A stretch of DNA of 64,000 bases, taken from contig DJVQ01000059.1 in NCBI GenBank assembly GCA_002441265.1, positions 71,700 through 135,699 of the forward strand, written 5' to 3'. Of the stretch, positions 1-8,867 are shown piece by piece; position 1 is the stretch's first letter; each line of letters opens with the position of its first letter. This DNA comes from Syntrophaceae bacterium UBA6252 (GTDB taxonomy: Bacteria; Desulfobacterota; Syntrophia; Syntrophales; UBA6807). The notes under the pieces are model-generated. The model saw nothing but the letters and a program-made list of their open reading frames with translations, did not search any database and was not told the origin of the DNA. The translations under genes were made by a program, and so were the position numbers.

Positions 1-619
1 TGTCGGTGATCTGCGATCCGATGTGGCAGTCCACGCCGATGGGATCGACGTTCCGGAGCTTCGCCGCCTTCCGGTAGGTTTCCAGGGATTGCTCGATCTG
101 GATGCCGAACTTGTTTTCCTTGAGCCCGGTGGAAATGTGGGGGTGGGTCATGGGGTCCACGTCCGGGTTTACCCGGATGGCCACGGGGGCCTTCAGTCCC
201 ATCTTCCCGGCGATTTTGTCGATGACCTCCAGTTCCTGGAAGGACTCGATGTTGAAGAGCAGGATTCCCGACTCGAGGGCGAAGGAGATTTCGTCCTCCC
301 GTTTCCCGACGCCGGAGTACACGATTTTACGGGGATCCGCGCCCGCCTTCAGCGCCCGGAAGAGTTCCCCTCCGGAGACGATGTCGATGCCGCTCCCCTG
401 GCCGGTCAGGGTGCGCAGGATGGCCACGTTGGAGTTCGCCTTGGCGGAAAAGCAGACGATATGGGGGACGTCCCGGAAGGCCTCGTCGAAGACCTGATAA
501 TGCCGGCACAGCGTTCTGTGGCTGTAAAGATAAAAAGGCGTTCCCACGTCCTCGGCGATGCTCCGTATCGGCACCTCTTCGCACCACAGCTCGTTGTCAT
601 GAAGCTGGAAATCGTTCAT
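1..619 (-). CDS. lysA: Diaminopimelate decarboxylase (3' end beyond window)
   Basis: Catalyses the last step of lysine synthesis, meso-diaminopimelate to lysine, with PLP. The visible 206 N-terminal residues include the family segment FYLYSHRTLCRHY and the PLP-lysine motif CFSAKANSN (lysine near residue 60), followed by the alanine-racemase-like barrel with GVGKREDEI and VRVNPD-type motifs (here IRVNPDVDP). The start at 619 follows a GGGAAAAAGG-like ribosome site. The gene is cut by the left window edge, so only about half of the usual 410-420 residues is present. It is the last visible gene of the argBDFGH-lipoprotein run, 65 bases after the lipoprotein gene. Confidence 0.93.
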   Translation of the reverse strand, partial: MNDFQLHDNELWCEEVPIRSIAEDVGTPFYLYSHRTLCRHYQVFDEAFRDVPHIVCFSAKANSNVAILRTLTGQGSGIDIVSGGELFRALKAGADPRKIVYSGVGKREDEISFALESGILLFNIESFQELEVIDKIAGKMGLKAPVAIRVNPDVDPMTHPHISTGLKENKFGIQIEQSLETYRKAAKLRNVDPIGVDCHIGSQITD

Positions 620-684
620 GCCTTTTTCCCTTTCCCTCCTTTATACGATTCTTTCGCTGTTTTTCAATACCGCCCGGGACGGTT

Positions 685-1173
685 TCAGGGATTTTTTTTG
701 CCGCCGAAGAGAATTTCCGCTTCGTTCGAAGGCGACCCGCAGACCCCCCTGTCGTCGCAAAGAACGAGCCGGTAGCCGTACAATGTCCGCTCCTCCACGT
801 CACGGTCCTCGATGACGGCGGAGCCCCGTTCCGGCAGATCCCCCCTGTAGAGCACCCGGAAGGGAACGTAGCGCCGGGGGCAGCCGGGACATCCCTCCCC
901 GGGGGGAAGCGCGCTCCGGTACACCCGGCAGGTTCCCCGTCCCGTGACGCCCTCGGGAACGGTCCAGCTCAAGACCACCGCCCCGTCGGCGCCGGAGACC
1001 TTGAGGTCCGTCACCGCCGGAGGCTTTTCTCCGGAGGGACAGAAGGGATCGGCCTTTTTTCCGCACCCCGCCGCCATGAGGCAGGCCGCGAGGAGAACGA
1101 AAACGAGGCTAATCCTTCTTCCCGGAAGGCGGTGCCGTGTCGATTTCCTCGATTCTTGCTGCGACCGTGTCAT
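685..1173 (-). CDS. Small lipoprotein with fibronectin-III-like domain
   Basis: A predicted outer- or periplasmic-membrane lipoprotein of about 162 residues. The N-terminus has a basic stretch, a hydrophobic run (ISLVFVLLAACLMAAG) and the lipobox LMAAGC with the lipidated Cys near residue 37, followed by GKKADPF. The rest (PPAVTDLKV...VVLSWTVP...) looks like one fibronectin type III fold. I chose the ATG at 1173, which overlaps the end of argH by 65 bases; an in-frame ATG four codons upstream (1185) is also possible, and no strong ribosome site marks either. A lipoprotein in this position between argH and lysA is, as I recall, a recurring feature of Desulfobacterota operons. Function unknown. 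Confidence 0.75.
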   Translation of the reverse strand: MTRSQQESRKSTRHRLPGRRISLVFVLLAACLMAAGCGKKADPFCPSGEKPPAVTDLKVSGADGAVVLSWTVPEGVTGRGTCRVYRSALPPGEGCPGCPRRYVPFRVLYRGDLPERGSAVIEDRDVEERTLYGYRLVLCDDRGVCGSPSNEAEILFGGKKNP

Positions 1174-2512
1174 GAGCCGTACCACCGGCGAGTTTCCTTG
1201 CGTTCACGGAATATTCCGGTGTCAGAAGGGTGAACACCCCTTCGTCGAATCCGTTGTAAAAAGTCCTGAACTCGTCGAGAGACAGGGACTTGAGATCTTT
1301 TTTCCCCTTGTCCAGCGCGTACCGGACGATCCGTCCCACGATCCGGTGGGCCTCCCGGAAGGGGATCCCCCGGGTGACGAGGTGTTCCGCCAGGTCCGTC
1401 GCCGTGGAAAACCCCCCGGCGACCCGTTCGTACATCCGGTCCCTGCAAAAGGCGATGCCGCCCAGCATCCCCGTGAACACCCGGACCGCCTTCGTCACCG
1501 TTTCGGCGGTGTCGAACAGGGGCTCCTTGTCCTCCTGGAGGTCCCGGTTGTAGGTCATGGGGAGCCCTTTCATGACCGTGAGGAGGGCGACGAGGTTCCC
1601 ATAGACCCTCCCCGTCTTTCCCCGGACGAGTTCGGCCGCGTCGGGGTTTTTCTTCTGCGGCATGATGCTGCTTCCCGTCGTGTAGGCGTCGGAGAGGGAG
1701 ACGAATCCGAACTCCTCGCTGGACCAAAGGACGAGATCCTCGCAGAAACGGCTCATGTGCATCATCAGGAGCGCGCCGTCGAAGAGGAACTCGGCGATGA
1801 AGTCCCGGTCCGACACGGCGTCCATGCTGTTTTTCGAGACTTCCGGAAACCCGAGCAGTTCCGCCACGTACTTCCGGTCGAGGGGCAGCCCGGTTCCCGC
1901 CAGGGCTCCCGATCCGAGGGGAAGGACGTTCACCCGCCGGAGGCATTCCGCAAGCCGTTCCCCGTCCCGGGAGAACATCTCCCGGAAGGCGAGAAGATAG
2001 TGGGAAAGAAGAACGGGCTGGGCCTGCTGGAGGTGGGTGTACCCGGGCAGGATCGTCCCCATCTCCTTCCGGGCCAGCGCGACGAGGGTCTTCTCCAGCT
2101 TCCCGATATCGGCGAGAAGGGTTTTCAGGGTGTCCCGCAGGTAGAGCCGGACGTCGAGGGCCACCTGGTCGTTCCGGCTCCGCCCCGTGTGCAGTTTTCC
2201 CCCGGCCTCGCCGATCCGCTCGATGAGGGCCTTTTCCACGGCCATGTGGACGTCTTCCAGGTCCGCCGTCAACGGAAGCTTCCCCTCGTCCATCTCCCTT
2301 CCGACGGCGGCGAGCCCCTCCAGGATGGCCTTTTCCTCGGCCGCGGTGAGGATCCCCTGCCGCGCCAGCATCCGGCAGTGGGCGACGCTTCCCTCGATGT
2401 CGTACCGGAGGAGCTTCCGGTCGAAGTCGATGGAGGCCGTGAAGTCCTCGACGAGCCGGTCCGTCGGTTCGGTGAACCGGCCCGCCCAGGGTTTTTCGTC
2501 CTTTTTCGTCAT
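1109..2512 (-). CDS. argH: Argininosuccinate lyase
   Basis: Splits argininosuccinate into arginine and fumarate, the final step of arginine synthesis, as a cytosolic tetramer. At 467 residues it is full length. Family signatures are visible: TGRSRND (about 109-115), the catalytic His region PGYTHLQQAQP (His160) and the fumarase/lyase signature GSSIMPQKKNPD (about 280-291), which carries the catalytic Ser. It starts 26 bases downstream of argG, and its 3' end overlaps the lipoprotein gene, consistent with one transcript. Confidence 0.97.
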   Translation of the reverse strand: MTKKDEKPWAGRFTEPTDRLVEDFTASIDFDRKLLRYDIEGSVAHCRMLARQGILTAAEEKAILEGLAAVGREMDEGKLPLTADLEDVHMAVEKALIERIGEAGGKLHTGRSRNDQVALDVRLYLRDTLKTLLADIGKLEKTLVALARKEMGTILPGYTHLQQAQPVLLSHYLLAFREMFSRDGERLAECLRRVNVLPLGSGALAGTGLPLDRKYVAELLGFPEVSKNSMDAVSDRDFIAEFLFDGALLMMHMSRFCEDLVLWSSEEFGFVSLSDAYTTGSSIMPQKKNPDAAELVRGKTGRVYGNLVALLTVMKGLPMTYNRDLQEDKEPLFDTAETVTKAVRVFTGMLGGIAFCRDRMYERVAGGFSTATDLAEHLVTRGIPFREAHRIVGRIVRYALDKGKKDLKSLSLDEFRTFYNGFDEGVFTLLTPEYSVNARKLAGGTAHDTVAARIEEIDTAPPSGKKD

Positions 2513-2538
2513 GGTCCGGCCTTCCGGATTTTATTCCG

Positions 2539-3744
2539 TCACTTGTTGAGAAGGGCCCGGATCCGCATCCTCAGCGCATTGAGGCGGATGAAGCCGGTGG
2601 CGTCCTTCTGGTCGTAGACGGCGTCCTTGTCGAAGGTGGCGAACTCCTCGCTGTACAGGGAGTGGGGCGACTTTCTGCCCGCCACGATGCAGTTGCCCTT
2701 GTAGAGCTTCATCCGGGCGGTGCCGGTCACGTCCTTCTGGGATTCGTCGACGAATTTCTGGAGGACTTCCATCTCCGGGGCATACCAGAAGCCGTTGTAC
2801 ATGAGCTGGGCGATCTTCGGGGTGAGCCCGTCCCGAAGGAGCATGACCTCCCGGTCCACGGTGAGCGATTCCACCGCCCGGTGGGCCGCCCAGAGCACCG
2901 TTCCGCCGGGGGTTTCATAGACGCCCCGGGATTTCATGCCCACGAAACGGTTTTCCACCATGTCCACCCGGCCGATGCCGTTGGCGCCGGCGACGATGTT
3001 CAGGTGGTCCAGGAGCTTTGCCGGGGACATCCGCGTGCCGTCCACCGCCACGGGGTTTCCTTCCTCGAAGTCGATCTCCACGTAGGTCGGCTTGTCGGGA
3101 GCGTTCTCCGGGGATTTGGTGAGGACGAAGATGTTTTCCGGGGCTTCCGCCCAGGGGTCCTCGAGGATGCCGCCCTCGTGGGAGATGTGGAGCAGGTTCC
3201 GGTCCTCGCTGTAGGGCTTCTTTTTGGAAATCGTGATGGGGATACGGTACTTCTCCGCATAGTCGATCATGGCGTCCCGCGACGTGAGGGTCCACCGGTC
3301 GTCCTTCCAGGGGGAGATGATCCGGATGTTCGGTTCCAGGGCCATGAAGGTCATCTCGAACCGGACCTGGTCGTTGCCCTTTCCCGTGGCGCCGTGGCAG
3401 ACGGCGTCGGCGTTCTCCATCCGCGCGATCTCCACCTGCCGTTTCGCGATGAGGGGCCGGGCGAGGGAGGTTCCCAGAAGGTAGGTTCCCTCGTAGATGG
3501 CGTTCGCCCGGAGTGCGGGGAATACGAAGTCCCGGACGAATTCCTCCGTCAGGTCCTCGATGTAGCACTTGCTCGCACCCGTGTTCAGGGCTTTTTCGCG
3601 GAGACCCGTCAGCTCTTCCTTCTGCCCGACGTCGGCGGCGAAGCAGACCACTTCGCAGTTGAAGGTTTCGATGAGCCAGCGGACGATGACGGACGTATCC
3701 AGCCCCCCCGAGTAGGCGAGGACGACTTTTTTCACATCACTCAT
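2539..3744 (-). CDS. argG: Argininosuccinate synthase
   Basis: Joins citrulline and aspartate with ATP to give argininosuccinate. The 401-residue protein has the N-type ATP pyrophosphatase loop YSGGLDTS (11-18) and the conserved segments GATGKGNDQVRFE and EGGILEDPW. The start codon follows GGAGGAAAACCTC and overlaps the 3' end of argF by 8 bases, indicating translational coupling. It lies in the order argB-argD-argF-argG-argH on the minus strand, so most of the pathway from N-acetylglutamate is encoded here except argA/J and argC. Confidence 0.97.
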   Translation of the reverse strand: MSDVKKVVLAYSGGLDTSVIVRWLIETFNCEVVCFAADVGQKEELTGLREKALNTGASKCYIEDLTEEFVRDFVFPALRANAIYEGTYLLGTSLARPLIAKRQVEIARMENADAVCHGATGKGNDQVRFEMTFMALEPNIRIISPWKDDRWTLTSRDAMIDYAEKYRIPITISKKKPYSEDRNLLHISHEGGILEDPWAEAPENIFVLTKSPENAPDKPTYVEIDFEEGNPVAVDGTRMSPAKLLDHLNIVAGANGIGRVDMVENRFVGMKSRGVYETPGGTVLWAAHRAVESLTVDREVMLLRDGLTPKIAQLMYNGFWYAPEMEVLQKFVDESQKDVTGTARMKLYKGNCIVAGRKSPHSLYSEEFATFDKDAVYDQKDATGFIRLNALRMRIRALLNK

Positions 3745-4663
3745 GAGGTTTTCCTCCTAACAATGTCTCCAGAATCGCCTTCTGGATATGCATGCGGTTT
3801 TCCGCCTGATCGAAAACGATGGAACGGGGGCCGTCGAGGACCTCGCCGGTGATTTCCTCTCCCCGATGGGCAGGGAGGCAGTGCATGACGAGGACCTCCT
3901 CCTTCGCCCGGGAGAGGAGGGCGTCGTTGATCTGGTATGCGCGGAAGACCGTTTTCCGGGCCTCCGCTTCCTCCTCCTGGCCCATGCTGGCCCACACGTC
4001 CGTGTACACCACGTCCGCCTCCCGCACCGCTTCCCCGGGGTCCCGGAAAAGCGCCACCCCTTCCGGCGACTCCTTCATGCCCCGCTCCAGGATCGCCCGG
4101 TCGGGTTCGTACCCGCCGGGGCAGGCGAGGCTGAGACGGAAGGGAAGACGGGCCGCGGCGTTGATCCATGAGTTCGCCACGTTGTTTCCGTCCCCCACGT
4201 AGGCCACCTTGATCCCCCTCCAGGTCCCCCTTTTCTCGATGATGGTGAAGAGGTCCCCCAGAATCTGGCAGGGATGGAGAAGGTCGGTGAGCCCGTTGAT
4301 GACGGGGATCCCCGCATAACGGGCGAATTCTTCCACGAGCTCCTGGCCGAAGGTGCGGATAACGACGCCGTCGAGAAACCGGGACATGACCCGGGCGGTG
4401 TCGGCAACGGTTTCCCCCCGGCCGAGCTGGATGTCCTTCCGGGAGAGAAAGGTGGCCGTTCCCCCGAGCTGGAACATCCCCGCCTCGAAGGAAAGCCGCG
4501 TCCTCGTGGAGGACTTGTCGAAAATGAGGCCGAGCATCTTCCCCGCCAGGGGACGGTGGGAGACGCCCCTGCGGTGGAGGTCCTTCAGCGTTCCCGCCAG
4601 GCGGAAGAGATCCTCGAATTCGGAGGGATCGAGATCGAAAAGGTTGAGCAGGTCCTTTTTCAT
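3737..4663 (-). CDS. argF: Ornithine carbamoyltransferase
   Basis: Transfers the carbamoyl group to ornithine, giving citrulline. The 308-residue protein has the carbamoyl-phosphate motif SSTRTR (51-56), the HPCQ motif (130-133) and the ornithine-side HCLP motif (261-264), so all catalytic signatures of an anabolic OTC are present. The ATG overlaps the argD stop codon (ATGA) and the 3' end overlaps argG by 8 bases, which indicates translational coupling through the operon. Confidence 0.97.
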   Translation of the reverse strand: MKKDLLNLFDLDPSEFEDLFRLAGTLKDLHRRGVSHRPLAGKMLGLIFDKSSTRTRLSFEAGMFQLGGTATFLSRKDIQLGRGETVADTARVMSRFLDGVVIRTFGQELVEEFARYAGIPVINGLTDLLHPCQILGDLFTIIEKRGTWRGIKVAYVGDGNNVANSWINAAARLPFRLSLACPGGYEPDRAILERGMKESPEGVALFRDPGEAVREADVVYTDVWASMGQEEEAEARKTVFRAYQINDALLSRAKEEVLVMHCLPAHRGEEITGEVLDGPRSIVFDQAENRMHIQKAILETLLGGKPHE

Positions 4664-5850
4664 GATTCCCCCATGACCCCGTCGAGGATCCGGACGGCCT
4701 CGTCCACGTCATCCTCCGTGACGACGAAGGGCGGAACGAACCGAAGCACGTTTCCGGCGGTGCAGTTGATGAGGAGCCCCTTCTTCATGGCCCGGACGAC
4801 GATGTCGTCCCCGGGAACGGAAAGCTCCATCCCCGTCATGAGGCCCAGCCCCCGGACCTCCCGGACGATGCCGTGCCGTTTCTTCAGCGATTCGAGACCG
4901 GACCGGAAGCGGGTTCCCATGGCCCGGCAGTGGGGAAGGGTGTCCCCGTCGAGCAGGATTTCCATGACGGCGATCCCCGCCGCCATGCCCAGGGGATTCC
5001 CCCCGAAGGTGGATGCGTGGTTCCCCGGAACGAACACGGACGCCACGTCCTCCCGGGCCAGGAGGGCTCCCAGGGGATAGCCGTTCCCGAGGGCCTTGGC
5101 GAGCGTCATGACGTCCGGCGTCACGCCCCATGCCTCATGGGCGAAGAGATGCCCCGTCCGGCCCATTCCCGTCTGGACCTCGTCGAAGATGAGGAGAAGT
5201 CCGCGGTCGTCGCAGAGTTTCCGCAATCCCTTCAGGTATTCCGGCGAGGGGATGCGGATGCCTCCCTCGCCCTGAACGGGTTCCACCAGGATCCCGCAGG
5301 TCCTGTCGGACACGGCGGCCGCTGCGGCCTCCAGGTCGTTGTAGGGAACGTGGAGGAATCCTTCCGGGAGGGGCTCGAAGCCGGCCTGGTATTTCTTCTG
5401 GCCCGTGGCGGTGACGGCAGCCAGGGTCCTGCCGTGGAAGGAATTGTCCATGGCGATGATTTCGTGCCGGTCCCCGCCCATCCGCTCGTGGCCGTATTTC
5501 CGGGCGAGCTTGATGGCCCCCTCGATCGCCTCGGCGCCGCTGTTGCAGAAGAAGACCCGGTCGGCGAAGGAGTTCTCCACGAGGAGCTTCGCCAGGCGGA
5601 TCTGCGGTTCGATGTGGTACAGATTCGAGACGTGGGTGAGCGTCTCCGCCTGCGCCTGGATGGCCCGGACCACCCGGGGGTGGCTGTGGCCGAGGCTGCA
5701 GACGGCGATCCCCGCGAGAAAGTCGAGATATTCCTTGCCGTCCGAATCCCAGACACGGGCGCCTTTCCCCCGGACGAGCACGATGGGGAATCTCCTGTAC
5801 GTTCCGAAAAGGTACCGGTTTCCCGCCTCGATCAATTCTTCCGTCGTCAT
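4660..5850 (-). CDS. argD: Acetylornithine aminotransferase
   Basis: A PLP enzyme that transaminates N-acetylglutamate semialdehyde to N-acetylornithine; members of this family often also serve succinyl-diaminopimelate in lysine synthesis, which would fit lysA in the same run. The 396 residues include FCNSGAEAIEGAIKLAR, the cofactor aspartate in IFDEVQTGMGRTG (Asp223) and the Schiff-base lysine in LAKALGNGYPLGA (Lys252). It lies 13 bases downstream of argB and overlaps argF by 4 bases. Confidence 0.95.
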   Translation of the reverse strand: MTTEELIEAGNRYLFGTYRRFPIVLVRGKGARVWDSDGKEYLDFLAGIAVCSLGHSHPRVVRAIQAQAETLTHVSNLYHIEPQIRLAKLLVENSFADRVFFCNSGAEAIEGAIKLARKYGHERMGGDRHEIIAMDNSFHGRTLAAVTATGQKKYQAGFEPLPEGFLHVPYNDLEAAAAAVSDRTCGILVEPVQGEGGIRIPSPEYLKGLRKLCDDRGLLLIFDEVQTGMGRTGHLFAHEAWGVTPDVMTLAKALGNGYPLGALLAREDVASVFVPGNHASTFGGNPLGMAAGIAVMEILLDGDTLPHCRAMGTRFRSGLESLKKRHGIVREVRGLGLMTGMELSVPGDDIVVRAMKKGLLINCTAGNVLRFVPPFVVTEDDVDEAVRILDGVMGES

Positions 5851-5863
5851 TTGCCTTTGCCTC

Positions 5864-6760
5864 TTATTCCTTCGAGATGATTTCCGTTCCGACCCCCCTG
5901 TCGGTGAAGACTTCCAGAAGGATTGCGTGCCTTTTCCTCCCGTCGATGATGTGGGCCTTCCCGACGCCGCTTCTCAGCGCCTTGAGGCAGCATTTCACTT
6001 TCGGATACATGCCCCCCTCGATGACCCCCTCGGCGATGAGGCGGTAGGCCTCGGTGTCGTCCATCGTGTTGATGAGGTTCTTCCCCTCGTCGAAGACGCC
6101 CGGCACGTCGGTGAGGAGGACGAGCTTTTCCGCTCTGAGGGCCGACGCGACGGCGCCCGCCACCAGGTCGGCGTTGATGTTGAACGTTTCCCCCTGCTCC
6201 CCGAGGCCCGTGGGGGCGATGACGGGGATGAAGCCGTCACGGCTCAGGGCCTGGATGAGATCGGCCTGGATGGCCTTCACTTTTCCCACCAGCCCGAGAT
6301 CGATGATCTCCGGGGGGGTGTCCTTCGCCCGCTCCTCGCTCAGGAGGTATTTTTCCGCCAGGACGATGCTCCCGTCCTTGCCGCTCAGGCCGACGGCCCT
6401 CCCGCCGTGGTGGTTGATGAACCCGACGATCTCCTTGTTGACTTTCCCGGCGAGGACCATCTCGACGATGTCCATGGTTTCCTGGTCGGTGACCCGCATC
6501 CCCTGGACGAACCGGGATTCCTTCCCGAGCTTCTTCAGATACGATCCGATCTGCGGGCCGCCGCCGTGGACGATGACGGGATTCATCCCGATGTACTTCA
6601 TCATGACCACGTCGAGGGCGAAATTCCGTTTCAGCTCCTCGTCGACCATGGCGTGCCCGCCGTATTTGATGACGATGGTCCGGTTGGAGAAACGGCGGAT
6701 GTAGGGCAGGGCCTCGAGAAGAATGTCGGCCCGGTCGACGATTTTCTGGATGTCTTCCAT
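5864..6760 (-). CDS. argB: Acetylglutamate kinase
   Basis: Phosphorylates N-acetylglutamate, usually the feedback-regulated step when an N-terminal helix is present. The 298-residue protein has the amino-acid-kinase motifs KYGGHAM (from residue 32) and VHGGGPQIG. About 28 residues precede the kinase core (MEDIQKIVDRADILLEALPY), resembling the N-terminal helix of arginine-inhibited hexameric forms; inhibition by arginine is therefore an inference. It lies 45 bases downstream of hslU. Confidence 0.96.
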   Translation of the reverse strand: MEDIQKIVDRADILLEALPYIRRFSNRTIVIKYGGHAMVDEELKRNFALDVVMMKYIGMNPVIVHGGGPQIGSYLKKLGKESRFVQGMRVTDQETMDIVEMVLAGKVNKEIVGFINHHGGRAVGLSGKDGSIVLAEKYLLSEERAKDTPPEIIDLGLVGKVKAIQADLIQALSRDGFIPVIAPTGLGEQGETFNINADLVAGAVASALRAEKLVLLTDVPGVFDEGKNLINTMDDTEAYRLIAEGVIEGGMYPKVKCCLKALRSGVGKAHIIDGRKRHAILLEVFTDRGVGTEIISKE

Positions 6761-6805
6761 GAACGCACCTCGCTGTCTGCGGGCCCCGCACGGGGCTCCG
6801 GGACC

Positions 6806-8188
6806 TTACAGGACGTACCGGCTCAGGTCCTCGTCCTCCATGATGAATTCCAGCTTTTCCCTGACATATTCGGCGTCGATGACGATCTCCTTTTCCTGGA
6901 GATCGGGTGCGTCGAAGGAAATGTCCTCCACCAGGGTTTCCATGATCGTGTAGAGCCTCCGGGCCCCGATGTTTTCCGTCCGCTCGTTCACCACTGCGGC
7001 CACGTCGGCGATCTGTTCGATGGCGTCCCGGGTGAATTCAAGAGCGATCCCCTCCGTGGAGAGCATCTCCCGGTACTGGCGGATCAGGGCGTTGTTCGGC
7101 TCCGTGAGAATCCGGACGAAGTCCTCTTTTCCCAGGGAGTCGAGTTCGACCCGGATGGGGAACCGCCCCTGGAGTTCGGGGATGAGGTCGGAGGGCTTGG
7201 TGAAGCTGAACGCGCCCGCCGCGATGAAGAGGATGTGGTCCGTCCGCACCATGCCGTACTTGGTGTTCACCGTCGAGCCCTCGACGATGGGCAGCAGGTC
7301 CCGCTGGACCCCCTCCCGGGAAACGTCGGGGCCGCTCGTGGAATCGCTTCCGACGATCTTGTCGATCTCGTCCAGGAAGATGATCCCCGACTGCTCGACC
7401 CGCTCGACGGCCGTACGGACGACCTTGTCCATGTCCACGAGCCGCTGGGCCTCTTCCTCGGCGAGGATCTGCACCGCTTCGGAAACCTTCATCTTCCGGC
7501 GTTTCTTCTTCTGGGGAAAGAGGTTCCCGAACATCTCCCGGATGTTCACCCCGAGGTCCTCCACTCCCGACGAGGAGAAGACCTCGATCATGGGTCCCGA
7601 GCGGCTTTCCGTGATCTCCACGTCGACGGTCCGTTCGTCCAGCTTCCCTTCCCGGTAAAGCCTCCGGAGCTTTTCCCGGGTGTGGTCCTGGACCAGTTCC
7701 GTCGGGGGGTAGGATTTGTCGGGGCCCTCGGGAAGGGCCTCGTGGAGCGGTTTGGGCTCGACGCGCCGGGGAGGGAGGAGGAGATCGAGAATCCGTTCCT
7801 CCGCCATCTCCATGGCCTTCGACCGGACCTGCTCCTGCTCCTCCGTCTTCACCATGTTGACGGAAAGCTCCACCAGGTCGCGGAGCATGGATTCCACGTC
7901 CCGCCCCACGTATCCCACTTCGGTGAACTTGGAGGCCTCCACCTTCAGGAAGGGGGAGTTGTCCAGCTTGGCGAGGCGGCGGGCGATCTCCGTCTTTCCC
8001 ACGCCCGTGGGGCCGATCATGATGATGTTCTTGGGGGCGATCTCTTCCCGGAGTTCCTCCGGGACGTTCTGACGCCTCCAGCGGTTTCTGAGGGCGATGG
8101 CGACGGCCCGCTTGGCCTCGTCCTGCCCGATGATGTACTGATCCAGCTCCGAAACGATTTCCCTCGGAGTCAAATTTCCGGACGGCAT
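6806..8188 (-). CDS. hslU: ATP-dependent protease ATPase subunit HslU
   Basis: AAA+ unfoldase that feeds substrates into the HslV peptidase. Its 460 residues include the N-terminal LTPREIVSELDQYIIGQ segment, Walker A GPTGVGKTE (59-67), the family-specific GYVGRDVESMLRDL pore-region segment, and Walker B IIFLDEIDKI, followed by the large I-domain. The C-terminus DEDLSRYVL matches the tail that inserts into HslV. It is 84 bases downstream of hslV and leads into the arg genes. Confidence 0.97.
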   Translation of the reverse strand: MPSGNLTPREIVSELDQYIIGQDEAKRAVAIALRNRWRRQNVPEELREEIAPKNIIMIGPTGVGKTEIARRLAKLDNSPFLKVEASKFTEVGYVGRDVESMLRDLVELSVNMVKTEEQEQVRSKAMEMAEERILDLLLPPRRVEPKPLHEALPEGPDKSYPPTELVQDHTREKLRRLYREGKLDERTVDVEITESRSGPMIEVFSSSGVEDLGVNIREMFGNLFPQKKKRRKMKVSEAVQILAEEEAQRLVDMDKVVRTAVERVEQSGIIFLDEIDKIVGSDSTSGPDVSREGVQRDLLPIVEGSTVNTKYGMVRTDHILFIAAGAFSFTKPSDLIPELQGRFPIRVELDSLGKEDFVRILTEPNNALIRQYREMLSTEGIALEFTRDAIEQIADVAAVVNERTENIGARRLYTIMETLVEDISFDAPDLQEKEIVIDAEYVREKLEFIMEDEDLSRYVL

Positions 8189-8248
8189 GGTCTTACTCCG
8201 CCTGATTTCATTTCCTTTCGAGGATTCGAAAAGATCAGAAAGTTTAGA

Positions 8249-8276
8249 AGACTATCACTAATTGCGCCGTTGTCAA
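8249..8276 (-). promoter_or_regulatory. Possible sigma-70 promoter in front of hslU and the arg genes
   Basis: On the minus strand TTGACA (8276-8271) overlaps the hslV stop codon and is followed after 16 bases by TAGTCT (8254-8249). The -35 is perfect but the -10 matches only half of TATAAT, so this is a weak candidate for an internal start that lets hslU-argBDFGH-lysA be expressed apart from xerC-hslV. Confidence 0.3.
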
Positions 8277-8866
8277 GGGGTCGGCCGTTTTTTCATCCGA
8301 TTTTTTTTGATCGGGGGAAGGTCCTCCTCCTCGGTGTCGAGTTCCTCGATGGTGATGTTCTTGTTCGTGTAGATGCACAGATCCGCCGCGATGTCCATGG
8401 ATTCCCGGACGATCTCCGCCGCCGAGAGGTCGGTGTGGCGGATGAGGGCCCGCGCCGCCGAAAGGGCGTAGGGACCGCCGGAGCCGATGGCCATGACCTC
8501 GTCGTCCGATTCGACGACATCCCCGTTTCCCGAGACGATGAGGGCGTTTTCACGGCTCACGGCGATCATCAGGGCCTCCAGGTGCCTGAGGACCCGGTCG
8601 GTCCGCCAGTCCTTGGCGAGCTCCACCGCCGACCGCAGCAGGTTCCCGCTGTACAGCTCCAGCTTCTGGTCGAACCGTTCGAAGAGGGTGAAGGCGTCCG
8701 CCGTGGCGCCGGCGAACCCCACGATGACGCGGTTGTGATGGAGCCTCCGGACCTTTTTCGCCCCGTGCTTCAGCACCGTCATGTCCAGGGTCACCTGGCC
8801 GTCTCCGGCGACGGCGATCTTTCCCTTGTGGCGGACGGCCAGGATGGTGGTTCCACGGATCTTCAT
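8273..8866 (-). CDS. hslV: ATP-dependent protease peptidase subunit HslV
   Basis: Proteasome-beta-like threonine peptidase forming the core of the HslVU protease. The protein begins MKIRGTTILAVRHKG; by homology the first five residues are removed to expose the catalytic Thr6. AVAGDGQVT, GFAGATADAFTLFERF and AIGSGGPYALSAARAL are conserved HslV segments. At 197 residues it is slightly longer than most (174-180) because of an Asp/Glu-then-Lys-rich C-terminal tail. It starts one base after the xerC stop codon. Confidence 0.96.
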   Translation of the reverse strand: MKIRGTTILAVRHKGKIAVAGDGQVTLDMTVLKHGAKKVRRLHHNRVIVGFAGATADAFTLFERFDQKLELYSGNLLRSAVELAKDWRTDRVLRHLEALMIAVSRENALIVSGNGDVVESDDEVMAIGSGGPYALSAARALIRHTDLSAAEIVRESMDIAADLCIYTNKNITIEELDTEEEDLPPIKKNRMKKRPTP

Positions 8867-8867
8867 G

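Noticed and set aside
6761..6805. GCCCCG/CGGGGC hairpin between argB and hslU as a terminator
   Set aside because: The stem is short and lacks a T-run, and the tight gene spacing favours read-through.
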